Origin: DATLYF01 sp035575095
GTDB taxonomy: Bacteria; Pseudomonadota; Gammaproteobacteria; Competibacterales; Competibacteraceae
Length of the DNA stretch: 33,922 nucleotides
Reading direction: 5' to 3'
NCBI GenBank assembly: GCA_035575095.1
Contig: DATLYF010000094.1
Coordinates: forward strand, 1 to 33,922
Shown piece after piece: positions 1-9,597 of the stretch (the stretch's first letter is position 1; the number at the start of each line of letters is the position of its first letter). Made by a program: the position numbers and the translations under genes. Under the pieces are notes generated by a model. The model had not been told where the DNA came from. It made no database searches and saw only the letters and a program-made list of their open reading frames with translations.

Positions 1-932
1 CGCAGCACCAGCCTGGCCAGCAGCATGCTGGCCTCCAGGGTAGCGTCCTGGGACAGGTCCAGCAGCACCGAGGCGACGTCGCGATCGTGATGGGTGATCT
101 TCACTCCACCGACCAGATCCACCGCATTCTCACGCTCGGCCAGCAGGCGCGCCGCCTCGCTGGAGGCACCCTTGGTGGAGAGCATGTAGACCGAGGCACC
201 GGCGGCGTCGCCGCTCTCCACGGCGTCGGCATGGATGGAGATGAACATATCGGCCTTGTGGCGGCGGGCCACGCTGATGCGCTCGCGCAACGGCAGGAAC
301 GTGTCGCGGTCGCGGGTCATCACCGCACGCATGCCGGGCTCACGATTGATGAGATCGCGCAGCCGCCGGGCGATGCCCAACACCACGTCCTTCTCGCGCA
401 CGCCGCTGGGACCGATGGCGCCGGGGTCCTTGCCGCCGTGGCCGGGATCGATGACGATCACCAGTGGCGACTTGCGGCGCAGTACCGCCTGACTGACGGC
501 GCCGGCCGCCGGCGGCTGGGTCGGCAGCACGGCCTTGACCGGCGCGCCGCTGCCGCCGATCTCCACTACCAGGCGATGACCGCCTTGTCCATCCGGCGGC
601 AGCAGATAGGCCTTGTGGGAATACACCTCGGCCAGATCGAGGACGATGCGCAGATTGCGCCCATCCTGCACGCCGCTGCGCACCGAGCGCACCTGGGTGC
701 TGCTCAGCGCCTCGGTCTGGGCGGGACGCTGCAACTGGGTATCAGCCAGATCCACCACCAGGCGCGGCGGATTGGCCAGGAGGAAGCTGTCATGCTGGAC
801 CGATTCGCTCAGCTCCAGCACCAATTGGGACCCGTCGGGCTGGGATTGTAGACGCACCTCGCGCACCACGGCGCCCGCATGGCATAGCGGCGCAATACAC
901 AGCAATAGCAAGAATGCCAGCGCCCTCCTCAT
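1..932 (-). CDS. amiB: N-acetylmuramoyl-L-alanine amidase, AmiB/AmiC type (3' end outside window)
   Basis: Periplasmic zinc amidase that cleaves the bond between N-acetylmuramate and the peptide stem when daughter cells separate. I translated 310 residues from the ATG at 932; the C-terminus runs off the left edge. Visible in order: a signal peptide (about 1-20, hydrophobic LAFLLLLCIAPLCHA), an AMIN domain (about 22-125) that targets such enzymes to the septum, a Pro/Ala linker, and an Amidase_3 domain beginning VIVIDPGHGGKDPG. The zinc-site residues of the family are present at H165, E180 and H234 (SIHAD). A GAGGGG ribosome site precedes the ATG. It is the third gene of nnr-tsaE-amidase, an order shared with E. 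coli, where the amidase is amiB; that synteny is why I chose the symbol. AmiC is the alternative name, since both carry AMIN domains. Confidence 0.93.
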   Translation of the reverse strand, partial: MRRALAFLLLLCIAPLCHAGAVVREVRLQSQPDGSQLVLELSESVQHDSFLLANPPRLVVDLADTQLQRPAQTEALSSTQVRSVRSGVQDGRNLRIVLDLAEVYSHKAYLLPPDGQGGHRLVVEIGGSGAPVKAVLPTQPPAAGAVSQAVLRRKSPLVIVIDPGHGGKDPGAIGPSGVREKDVVLGIARRLRDLINREPGMRAVMTRDRDTFLPLRERISVARRHKADMFISIHADAVESGDAAGASVYMLSTKGASSEAARLLAERENAVDLVGGVKITHHDRDVASVLLDLSQDATLEASMLLARLVL

Positions 933-1005
933 CGGCTTCCCCCCTCTGGCATGGTTACTACAAAACTTAGCACAAATACAACAAGTGATTGTAATACAAC
1001 CATTA
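933..1005 (-). promoter_or_regulatory. AT-rich spacer between tsaE and the amidase, possible internal promoter
   Basis: These 73 bases are far richer in A+T than their surroundings and separate two genes that are otherwise tightly packed. The spacer contains a perfect inverted repeat, TTGTA-A-TACAA, at 989-999 and several TTGT/TATT hexamer-like words on the minus strand. No single -35/-10 pair stands out, so an extra promoter for the amidase is only a suggestion. Confidence 0.3.
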
Positions 1006-1481
1006 TTATGATTCTGGACGATAGCCCAGGGCCGCCAGCCGTGCCAACAATTCCCGCCCGCGTGCGCTGAGCGCTTCCAAGCTGACCGCACGGGCGGCGC
1101 CCGCGTAGCTCAGGGCGATGCGCAGGTCCGCCGGCGGCAGCCAGCCGGCGCCGCGCTCCGGCCACTCCACCAGGATCAGGGCATCCTCGCCCAGCCAGTC
1201 GCGCAGGCCGATGAACTCCAGCTCCTCCGGGTCGGCCAGGCGATACAGGTCCAGGTGGTACACGGCGCGCTCATCCAGGATGTAGGGCTCGACCAGAGTG
1301 TAGGTGGGGCTCTTCACCGCCCCCCCGTGGCCTAAAGCACGCAACAGGCCGCGCACCAGCGTGGTCTTGCCGGTACCGAGTTCGCCCTGCAGATAGAGCA
1401 GCGCGCCGTGCCCGCCCAGGGCAGCGGCCAGGGCCGCTCCCAGGGCTTCGGTGGCCTGTGCGTCGGCCAGAGACAGGGTCG

Positions 1482-1488
<7 letters not shown>
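1006..1488 (-). CDS. tsaE: tRNA threonylcarbamoyladenosine biosynthesis ATPase TsaE
   Basis: TsaE (YjeE) is the small ATPase that works with TsaB and TsaD to make N6-threonylcarbamoyladenosine (t6A37) in ANN-decoding tRNAs. The 160-residue product has the family's usual length. The Walker A motif GELGTGKTT lies at about residues 36-44, followed by the conserved SPTYTLVEPY and HLDLYRL segments and the LILVEWPERG strand. The start overlaps the end of nnr by 7 bases, so the two are probably translationally coupled. The order nnr-tsaE-amidase matches E. coli. Nothing unusual is seen. Confidence 0.95.
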
Positions 1489-2987
<1,499 letters not shown>

Positions 2988-3010
2988 AATCCAATTCCCT
3001 TGCTGAGCGG

Positions 3011-4144
3011 ATGGCGGAACATAACCCGAGCCCGGACCCAAAATCCACCGCCGCGGCCAAACCGCCGCTGAACGCGGCGCGCCTGGCCGCGGCCATCAAG
3101 GTCTGGGGACGGGAGCTCGGCTTCCAGCAGGTGGGCATCAGCGACGTGGACCTGAGCGAGGCCGAGGCACGCCTGCACGACTGGCTGGCCCAGGGCTACC
3201 ACGGCGAGATGGCGTACATGGCGCGCCACGGTACCCACCGCAGCCGCCCGGCGGAGCTGGTGCCGGGCACGCTCAGCGTGATCACGGCGCGCATGGACTA
3301 CTATCCGCCCGACGCCGCCGACGCCGTGGGTGTGCTCAACCACCCCGAGCTAGGCTACGTCTCCCGCTACGCCCTGGGCCGCGACTATCACAAGGTGCTG
3401 CGCGGGCGGCTCAAGACACTGGCGGCGCGCATCGAGCAGGCCATCGGGCCGTTCGGCTACCGGGTATTCAGCGACAGCGCCCCGGTGCTGGAAAAAGCCC
3501 TGGCGGCCAAAGCCGGTCTGGGCTGGATCGGCAAGCACAGCAACCTGCTCACCCGCGAGGCCGGCTCCTGGTTCTTCCTCGGCGAGATCTACGTCGATCT
3601 GGCGCTGCCCGCGGATGCGCCGGTAGCCGAGCACTGCGGGCGCTGCAGCGCCTGCCTCGAGGTCTGCCCGACCCGCGCCATCGTCGCCCCCTACCGGGTG
3701 GACGCGCGGCGCTGCATCTCCTATCTCACCATCGAGCTGCACGGTGCCATACCCGAGGAACTGCGCCCGCTCATGGGCAATCGCATCTACGGCTGCGACG
3801 ACTGCCAGCTGGTCTGCCCCTGGAACCGCTTCGCCACGCCGACGCCGGAAAGCGACTTCCTGCCCCGCCATGGTCTGGACGCCGCCCGCCTGGTCGAGCT
3901 ATTCGCCTGGGACGAGGCCGAGTTCCTGCGCCGTACCGAGGGCAGCCCGATCCGTCGTATCGGCCATGAGCGCTGGCTGCGCAACATCGCCGTGGCGCTG
4001 GGCAACGCCTCTTACTCCACTGCCGTGCTAGCCGCCCTGGAGGCGCGCCGCGAACATCGCTCGCCGCTGGTGCGCGAGCACGTGGCCTGGGCGCTGGCAC
4101 AGCACATGCTCCGGCGCGGGCGATCCGCTGACGATGCTAGCTAG
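3011..4144 (+). CDS. queG: Epoxyqueuosine reductase QueG
   Basis: QueG reduces epoxyqueuosine to queuosine at the wobble base of GUN tRNAs, using cobalamin and two [4Fe-4S] clusters. The 377-residue protein is full length. A catalytic region with FSDSAPVLEKALAAKAGLGWIGKHSN is followed by two ferredoxin-type cysteine sets, CGRCSACLEVCP and CDDCQLVCPWN, and a C-terminal HEAT-like tRNA-binding part. It is divergent from nnr, as in E. coli. Because QueG needs cobalamin, its presence agrees with a corrinoid-using cell, but QueG is widespread and is not specific evidence for the nearby methyl-transfer genes. Confidence 0.95.
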   Translation: MAEHNPSPDPKSTAAAKPPLNAARLAAAIKVWGRELGFQQVGISDVDLSEAEARLHDWLAQGYHGEMAYMARHGTHRSRPAELVPGTLSVITARMDYYPPDAADAVGVLNHPELGYVSRYALGRDYHKVLRGRLKTLAARIEQAIGPFGYRVFSDSAPVLEKALAAKAGLGWIGKHSNLLTREAGSWFFLGEIYVDLALPADAPVAEHCGRCSACLEVCPTRAIVAPYRVDARRCISYLTIELHGAIPEELRPLMGNRIYGCDDCQLVCPWNRFATPTPESDFLPRHGLDAARLVELFAWDEAEFLRRTEGSPIRRIGHERWLRNIAVALGNASYSTAVLAALEARREHRSPLVREHVAWALAQHMLRRGRSADDAS

Positions 4145-4469
4145 CCAGGCATCGCGACAATCATCGATACAATTTGCAGCGACGTCGTTTTTCAAAAAAA
4201 ACTGTCGCTTTTCGCGGAGAACCCCTGTTGCCAGCAGGCCTTTCCCTAGGAATAAACTTATGGATCGTTCTGCGGGGCTAAACTTAAACAATGCAGAGCC
4301 AGGCGCCAGTAGCCTCGCTCGAGCGGCGAAAATCGGCACCAGACCGATGGCGCCAGCAGCCGACATGGACTCGTCCAGGGCGCGCCCGTCGACACGCGGC
4401 ACGATCTGCTGCGACACCGACGTGGTCAGCGACACAGCGATCACCAACGAGAGAGGGGCACAATAGCCG
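4145..4469 (+). promoter_or_regulatory. Leader region of the ABC-transporter genes, with candidate promoter
   Basis: This 325-base stretch has no convincing gene. A plausible sigma-70 promoter is TTGCCA (4228-4233), 17 bases, AATAAA (4251-4256), which would give a 5' leader of about 200 bases. Two copies of GCGACAC occur at 4411 and 4429, and CTGTCGC (the reverse complement of the related GCGACAG) at 4202; the same words recur in front of the corrinoid operon. I looked for glycine, cobalamin and SAM riboswitch hallmarks and recognised none. A 110-codon frame (4134-4466) has codon use unlike the neighbours and is not called. Confidence 0.4.
4179..4212 (+). terminator. Possible intrinsic terminator after queG
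   Basis: An imperfect hairpin lies 35 bases after the queG stop. GCGAC (4179-4183) pairs with GTCGC (4204-4208), extended by a GTTTTT/AAAAAC pairing with small bulges, and is followed by TTTT. The stem is AT-rich near the loop, so its strength is uncertain. Confidence 0.45.
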
Positions 4470-5561
4470 ATGTCCGATCAGAGCAATGCCTATGTACGGT
4501 TCCGTGAGGTTCAGAAGAGCTACGACGGCGAAACCTTGGTCGTCAAGAATCTGAACCTGGACATCCCCCGAGGCGAGTTCCTCACCATGCTGGGCCCCTC
4601 CGGCTCCGGCAAGACCACCTGCCTGATGATGTTGGCCGGCTTCGAGACCGCCACCCACGGCGAGATCTACCTGGACGGCGTGCCCATCAACAACCTCGCT
4701 CCTCACAAGCGCAACATCGGCATGGTGTTCCAGAACTATGCCCTGTTCCCGCACATGACCATCGCCGAGAACCTGGCCTTCCCGCTCAAGGTACGCCGGG
4801 TGCCGCAGAGCGAGATCACACAGCGGGTGCAGAAGGCCCTCGATATGGTGGCCCTGGGCCATCTCGGCGGACGCCGCCCGGGGCAGCTCTCCGGCGGCCA
4901 GCAGCAGCGCGTGGCAGTGGCCCGCGCCCTGGTGTTCGAGCCCAAGCTGGTGTTGATGGACGAGCCGCTGGGCGCGCTCGACAAGCAGCTGCGCGAGCAG
5001 ATGCAGTACGAGATCAAGCATCTCCACGACCGCCTCGGCATCACCGTGGTCTACGTCACCCACGACCAGAGCGAGGCGCTCACCATGTCGGATCGCATCG
5101 CCGTGTTCAACGACGGCGTGATCCAGCAGCTGGCCACCCCTGCCGACCTCTACGAGCGTCCCGTCAACGCCTTCGTCGCCCAGTTCATCGGCGAGAACAA
5201 CCGACTCACCGGTACGGTGCGCGAGGTCAACGGCAGCCACTGCACCGTCCAGGTGGACAGCGGCGAGGTGGTCCGGGCGCTGAAGATCAACGTCGACGGC
5301 GTGGGCAGCCGCAGCACCCTGTCGCTGCGTCCCGAGCGCGTCACCCTCAATCCCGCCCCCGGCAGCCATCCCAACGAATTCGATGCCGAAGTGCGCGAAC
5401 TGATCTACCTGGGCGACCACATCCGTACCCGTGTGGCCGTATGCGGTCATGACGACTTCATCATCAAGGTACCCAATTCCGCGCAGCAGCAGCCGCCCGC
5501 TCCCGGTCACCGGGTGCGCATCGGCTGGCAAGTGGACGACTGCCGGGCACTGGATGCCTGA
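4470..5561 (+). CDS. ABC transporter ATP-binding protein, spermidine/putrescine (PotA) type
   Basis: Cytoplasmic ATPase that powers import through the two permeases encoded downstream. The 363-residue product has Walker A GPSGSGKTT, Q-loop QNYALFPHMT, signature LSGGQQQR, Walker B LVLMDEP and the switch histidine in THDQ. A TOBE-like domain forms the C-terminal third (from about residue 250). It heads a four-gene importer set in the order ATPase, binding protein, permease, permease. PotA-type importers carry polyamines but also betaines, opines and other cationic amines. Here the neighbouring corrinoid C1 genes and GbdR-like regulator suggest a methylated amine, which is inference. The family is certain; the substrate is not. 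Confidence 0.93.
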   Translation: MSDQSNAYVRFREVQKSYDGETLVVKNLNLDIPRGEFLTMLGPSGSGKTTCLMMLAGFETATHGEIYLDGVPINNLAPHKRNIGMVFQNYALFPHMTIAENLAFPLKVRRVPQSEITQRVQKALDMVALGHLGGRRPGQLSGGQQQRVAVARALVFEPKLVLMDEPLGALDKQLREQMQYEIKHLHDRLGITVVYVTHDQSEALTMSDRIAVFNDGVIQQLATPADLYERPVNAFVAQFIGENNRLTGTVREVNGSHCTVQVDSGEVVRALKINVDGVGSRSTLSLRPERVTLNPAPGSHPNEFDAEVRELIYLGDHIRTRVAVCGHDDFIIKVPNSAQQQPPAPGHRVRIGWQVDDCRALDA

Positions 5562-5652
5562 GCGGCGCGCCGCGATCAACAACCACAATCCCGGGTCAAC
5601 GGGAGCCCCCGCTGGCACTGCCAGCCCTTACCCATCGAGAGGAGTACAAGCC

Positions 5653-6753
5653 ATGAAGAAAATGCCCTCCGTCACACTCCTGGCCGCCACCGTCGCCGTG
5701 GGCGGCGCCGTCGCCTATGCGGCGAGCAAGCCGGAGTCCCTGACCATCGCTTCCTGGGGTGGCGCCTACACCTACAGCCAGGTCAAGGCCTACCACGAGC
5801 CCTTCACCGCCAAGACCGGCATCAAGATCATCACCGAGGACCCGGGCGGCTCTGGTCCCGCCGGTCTCAAGGCACAGGTGGAGTCCGGCAAGGTCACCTG
5901 GGACCTGGTGGACGTGCTGGAGGCCCCCGCCCTCAAGATGTGCGAGGAGGGTCTGCTGGAGGAGTTCGACCCGGACAAGATCCTGGCCCCGGCCCCGGAC
6001 GGCACGCCGCCCAGCAAGGACTGGATTAGCGGCCTCACCAACTGCTATATCCCGACCATCGTCTACGCCACGCTGTTCGCCTATAACAAAACCATGTTCC
6101 CGGAGGGCAAGACGCCCAAGACCATCAAGGACGTCTTCGACCTGAAGAACTTCCCGGGCAAGCGCGGCCTGGAGAAGACCCCCTACGGCAACCTGGAGTG
6201 GGCCCTGGTGGCTGATGGAGTGCCCTATACCGAGGTCTACAAGGTGCTGGCCACGCCCGAGGGTCTCGACCGCGCCTTCAAGAAGCTCGATACCATCAAG
6301 AAGCAGGTGGTGTGGTGGGAGAAGGGGGCGCAGCCGCCGCAGCTGCTGGCCGACAAGGAAGTGGCCATCGCCACCGCCTACAACGGCCGTATCTTCGACG
6401 CCCAGGTCAAGGAGAAGCAGCCCTTCGTCATCATCTGGGATGGCCAGTTGCTGGAGCTGGACGGCTGGGTGATCCCCAAGGGCACCAAGAATCTCGAGGC
6501 GATCTACGAATACCTGCGCATGACCACCGACACCCAGCACCTGGCCGACCAGGCCAAGTACATCTCCTACGGTCCGGCCCGCAAGTCCTCGGCGCCGCTG
6601 GTTTCCAAGCACGCCGAAACCGGGGTGGACATGAAGCCGCACATGCCCACCAACCCGGACAACATGAAGACTGCCATCGTCAAAGATGCCAAGTGGTGGG
6701 CCGAGAACTACGACTCCATCAACCAGCGCTTCAGCGCCTGGCTGGCCCAGTAA
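5653..6753 (+). CDS. Periplasmic substrate-binding protein of the PotD-type ABC importer
   Basis: Captures the substrate in the periplasm and delivers it to the two permeases. I chose the ATG at 5653 (366 residues) because it follows GAGAGGAG and starts a classical signal peptide (MKKMPSVTLLAATVAVGGAVAYAA); the frame stays open upstream but overlaps the ATPase gene. The mature start LTIASWGGAYT is typical of the SBP_bac_8/PotD family. Several aromatics (WWEKGAQ, the YNGRI segment, IIWDGQLLELDGW) lie where polyamine or quaternary-amine binders often build their ligand box. That is suggestive only, and the ligand cannot be read from sequence. A strong stem-loop follows the stop codon. Confidence 0.92.
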   Translation: MKKMPSVTLLAATVAVGGAVAYAASKPESLTIASWGGAYTYSQVKAYHEPFTAKTGIKIITEDPGGSGPAGLKAQVESGKVTWDLVDVLEAPALKMCEEGLLEEFDPDKILAPAPDGTPPSKDWISGLTNCYIPTIVYATLFAYNKTMFPEGKTPKTIKDVFDLKNFPGKRGLEKTPYGNLEWALVADGVPYTEVYKVLATPEGLDRAFKKLDTIKKQVVWWEKGAQPPQLLADKEVAIATAYNGRIFDAQVKEKQPFVIIWDGQLLELDGWVIPKGTKNLEAIYEYLRMTTDTQHLADQAKYISYGPARKSSAPLVSKHAETGVDMKPHMPTNPDNMKTAIVKDAKWWAENYDSINQRFSAWLAQ

Positions 6754-6765
6754 GGTCGTGACCCT

Positions 6766-6799
6766 GGCGGCGGAGCGGGCAGCTGCCTGCTCCGCCGCC
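6766..6799 (+). promoter_or_regulatory. Intercistronic GC-rich stem-loop after the binding-protein gene
   Basis: Two 16-base arms (6766-6781 and 6784-6799) are complementary with a single G-T wobble and a 2-base loop. There is no T-run, and a permease of the same set starts 41 bases later, so it is probably not a full terminator. Hairpins at this place are known to stabilise binding-protein mRNA relative to permease mRNA, as in malE-malF. Confidence 0.7.
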
Positions 6800-6840
6800 T
6801 TCCATACGCCAGGTTTCGAGCTGGCATCGAGATTACTGCC

Positions 6841-8109
6841 ATGGCGATAACCAGCCCCACCACTCTCCCCACCGTGATGACCACGGCGGACGGCACCCCG
6901 CTCAAGGTCAGCTTGCAGCGCGCCCTGCGCCGCAACAAGTTCAAGGCCTTTCTGCTGGTGGCGCCACTGCTGGCGTTCATCCTGATCACCTTTGTCCTCC
7001 CGATCGGCGACATGCTGCTGCGCAGCGTCCAAAACCCGCAGGTCGTGGAGATCATGCCCAACACGGTCCAAGCCCTGGCCCGCTGGGACGGCCAGGAGGT
7101 GCCGCCGGAGGAGGTCTTCGCCGCCCTGGTGACCGACCTCAAGAAGGGCCAGCAGACGCGCGACATCGGCAAGGTCGGCAATCGCCTCAACTACGAGCGG
7201 CCGGGCATGATCAGCCTGATCCGCAAGTCCGCCAACCGCGCCGAGAAGATCGAACAGGGCCCTTACAAGGAAGCCATGCTGGCCGTGGACAAGCTGTGGG
7301 GCGACCTCACCGTGTGGCGCCTGATCAAGCGCGAAGGCCGTCCCTACACCGATTCCTACCTGCTGGCGGCGGTCGATCTGACCCGCGATGCCGACGGCAA
7401 CATCGTCCCGCTGCCCGAGAACGAGCGCATCCACCTCAAGCTGTTCGGCCGCACCTTCTTCCTCAGCCTGCTCATCACCGGGCTGACCATCCTGCTCGGC
7501 TATCCGATCGCCTACCTGCTGGCGACGCTGCCGGCGCGCAAGTCCAACCTGCTGATGATTCTGGTGCTGCTGCCGTTCTGGACTTCGCTACTGGTGCGCA
7601 CCACCTCGTGGATCGTCATGCTGCAGAACCAGGGCGTGCTCAACAGCCTACTGGTGGCGCTGGGGATCATCAGCGACGACAACCGTCTGTCGCTGATCTT
7701 TAACCAGACCGGCACCATCATCGCCATGACCCATATCCTGCTGCCGTTCATGATCCTGCCGCTGTATAGCGTGATGAAGGGCATCCCGGTCAACTACGTG
7801 CGCGCCGCCCGCTCGCTCGGCGCCAATCCCTGGCTGGCATTCTGGAAGGTCTATGTGCCGCAGACCCTGCCCGGCATCGGTGCCGGCGGCGTGCTGGTGT
7901 TCATCCTTGCCATCGGCTACTTCATCACCCCGGCCCTGGTAGGCGGTGCCTCCGGGCAGCTGATCAGTAACCGCATCGCCTTCCACATGCAGGAGTCCCT
8001 GAACTGGGGTCTGGCCGCCGCCATCGGCACCATCCTGCTCATCGCCGTGCTGCTGTTGTACCTGCTGTACAACCGCCTGGTCGGCGTCGACAACATGAAA
8101 CTGGGGTAA
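6841..8109 (+). CDS. ABC transporter permease, PotB-like, with a large extracytoplasmic insert
   Basis: First of the two membrane subunits of the importer. The 422-residue protein is much longer than E. coli PotB (about 275). After a cytoplasmic N-terminus (1-35) and the first membrane helix (about 36-57) comes a polar segment of about 140 residues (61-200), predicted to face the periplasm. The usual five-helix permease core begins at LFGRTFFLSLLITGLTILLGYP. The EAA loop that contacts the ATPase is visible in NYVRAARSLGANPWLAFWKVYVPQTLPG. The permease-2 gene starts 6 bases after the stop. The insert resembles nothing I can name. Confidence 0.92.
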   Translation: MAITSPTTLPTVMTTADGTPLKVSLQRALRRNKFKAFLLVAPLLAFILITFVLPIGDMLLRSVQNPQVVEIMPNTVQALARWDGQEVPPEEVFAALVTDLKKGQQTRDIGKVGNRLNYERPGMISLIRKSANRAEKIEQGPYKEAMLAVDKLWGDLTVWRLIKREGRPYTDSYLLAAVDLTRDADGNIVPLPENERIHLKLFGRTFFLSLLITGLTILLGYPIAYLLATLPARKSNLLMILVLLPFWTSLLVRTTSWIVMLQNQGVLNSLLVALGIISDDNRLSLIFNQTGTIIAMTHILLPFMILPLYSVMKGIPVNYVRAARSLGANPWLAFWKVYVPQTLPGIGAGGVLVFILAIGYFITPALVGGASGQLISNRIAFHMQESLNWGLAAAIGTILLIAVLLLYLLYNRLVGVDNMKLG

Positions 8110-8115
8110 GCGACC

Positions 8116-8967
8116 ATGGCCCTGCCCACTTACGCAAGTCCGCTGGAGCGCGCCTGGTACTATGGCTATCGGGTGCTGTGCGCGCTGATCTTCCTGTTCC
8201 TGATCGCACCGATCTTGGTGATCATCCCGCTGTCGTTCAACGCCCAACCCTATTTCACCTTCTCGCCCGAGATGCTGACCCTGGATCCGGACGGCTATTC
8301 GCTGCGCTGGTATCGGGAGTTCTTCAACAACCCGGCGTGGATCGGCTCGTTCAAGAACAGCTTCATCATCGCCACCTCCGCCACGCTCCTGTCGACGGTG
8401 CTCGGCACCACGGCGGCGCTGGGGCTGGCACGGCGCGAGATGCCGTACAAGAACGTCATCATGGGCCTGTTGATCTCGCCCATGATCGCTCCGGTGATCA
8501 TCGCCGCCGCCGGCATGTACTTCTTCTATGCCCGCTTCGGCCTGACCCAGACCTTCCTTGGCATCATCCTGGCCCACACCGCGCTCGGCACCCCCTTCGT
8601 GGTGATCACCGTCACCGCCACCCTGGTGGGCTTCGACCGCAACCTGATCCGCGCCGCCGCCAGCCTCGGCGCCAGCGGGCTGCGCACCTTCTTCCAGGTG
8701 ATCATGCCGTTGATCGCGCCTGGGGTGATCTCCGGCGCCCTGTTCGCCTTCATCACCTCCTTCGATGAAGTGGTGCTGGTGCTGTTCCTGGCCGGCGCTG
8801 AGCAGCGCACCGTCACCGTGCAGATGTGGGGCGGCATCCGCGAGAACATCAGCCCCACCATCCTGGCGGTGGCGACCATCCTGATCGTGATCTCGGTGCT
8901 GCTGCTAGTCACCATGGAGTTGCTGCGCCGGCGCAACGCCCGCTTGCGTGGAATCAAGGAAACCTGA
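8116..8967 (+). CDS. ABC transporter permease, PotC-like
   Basis: Second membrane subunit of the amine importer, 283 residues with six predicted membrane helices. The EAA loop reads LIRAAASLGASGLRTFFQVIMPLIAPG. Its start lies 6 bases after the stop of the PotB-like gene with no strong ribosome site of its own, which suggests translational coupling. Length and layout are ordinary for PotC-type permeases. Confidence 0.93.
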   Translation: MALPTYASPLERAWYYGYRVLCALIFLFLIAPILVIIPLSFNAQPYFTFSPEMLTLDPDGYSLRWYREFFNNPAWIGSFKNSFIIATSATLLSTVLGTTAALGLARREMPYKNVIMGLLISPMIAPVIIAAAGMYFFYARFGLTQTFLGIILAHTALGTPFVVITVTATLVGFDRNLIRAAASLGASGLRTFFQVIMPLIAPGVISGALFAFITSFDEVVLVLFLAGAEQRTVTVQMWGGIRENISPTILAVATILIVISVLLLVTMELLRRRNARLRGIKET

Positions 8968-9013
8968 GCCCTGGCGTGCTTGAATGTAACAGTGCCAACA
9001 GGGAGATACCGTC

Positions 9014-9457
9014 ATGCTGAAGAACATCCTGGTCGCCACCGATGCTTCGCCGGCGTCCAACCGGGCCGTCGAGATGGCCGCCGACCTGGCCGGTCGCTAC
9101 CAGACGCCGCTGTATATCCTGCACGTGATCCGCGACATGGATCTGCCGCCGGAACTGCGCAAGATGGCGGAGGTGGAGCGCATCTTCGGTCCCCGTGCCG
9201 ACGTGTTGCGCTTCGTCGCCAACAAGATCCTGGACGAGGCCAGGACCCGTGCCCAGACCGCCGGTGCCCGGGAGATCCATACCCTCATGGGCGAGGGCGA
9301 TCCGGCCAGCACCATCATCCGTACCGCCGAGGAGAACCAAGTCGAACTGATCGTGCTCGGCACCCGCGGCCTGGGCGAGGTGAAGAGCATGTTGCTCGGC
9401 AGTGTCTCCCGCAAGGTCAGCAACCTTGCCGGGATCAGCACCCTGATCGTCAAATAG
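9014..9457 (+). CDS. Universal stress protein, UspA family
   Basis: Small cytoplasmic protein of 147 residues with the ATP-binding Usp fold. It begins LKNILVATDASPASNRAVEMA and carries the C-terminal nucleotide motif GTRGLGEVKSMLLGSVSRKV (G-x2-G-x9-G-S). A GGGAGA ribosome site precedes the ATG, and the gene lies 46 bases after the permease, so it is probably co-transcribed with the importer. Usp proteins often accompany transporter genes, where they may sense ATP or regulate uptake; the role here is unknown. A perfect 9-bp stem follows it. Confidence 0.92.
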   Translation: MLKNILVATDASPASNRAVEMAADLAGRYQTPLYILHVIRDMDLPPELRKMAEVERIFGPRADVLRFVANKILDEARTRAQTAGAREIHTLMGEGDPASTIIRTAEENQVELIVLGTRGLGEVKSMLLGSVSRKVSNLAGISTLIVK

Positions 9458-9470
9458 CGCCTCCAGCCGT

Positions 9471-9495
9471 CACGGGGAGCCACCCGCTCCCCGTG
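9471..9495 (+). terminator. Stem-loop after the usp gene
   Basis: CACGGGGAG (9471-9479) and CTCCCCGTG (9487-9495) form a perfect 9-bp stem with a 7-base loop, 14 bases after the stop of the usp gene. No T-run follows, so termination is likely partial, or the stem protects the 3' end of the transporter mRNA. Confidence 0.5.
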
Positions 9496-9522
9496 GGCAA
9501 ATAGCCGCACCGGGTTTATGAT
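9494..9522 (+). promoter_or_regulatory. Candidate promoter of the GlxA/AraC-type regulator
   Basis: TGGGCA (9494-9499), a 17-base spacer and TATGAT (9517-9522) form a fair sigma-70 match in front of the regulator gene at 9598. The -35 box overlaps the end of the preceding hairpin. GTGTCG (9534-9539), the reverse complement of the CGACAC core seen elsewhere in this island, lies just downstream. Confidence 0.35.
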
Positions 9523-9597
9523 GCGCTCGAAAGGTGTCGGCGCCCTCACCCGCCGGTCTTCAGATCCACGCCGCGCCGCTGGCCACGTCTTACGCCC

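Noticed and set aside
4134..4466. A 110-codon frame ending just before the transporter ATPase gene
   Set aside because: It begins inside the end of queG, its codon use lacks the strong G/C third-position bias of the neighbours, it resembles no family I know, and the candidate promoter lies inside it.
5596..7434. A 612-codon minus-strand frame
   Set aside because: It lies opposite the binding-protein and permease genes, which have clear motifs. Long antisense frames are expected in high-GC DNA, and its protein is low-complexity with no recognisable domain.
4470..8967. Dedicated spermidine/putrescine importer
   Set aside because: The family covers many cationic amines. Neighbouring C1 genes and the regulator argue for a methylated substrate, so I did not assign pot gene symbols.
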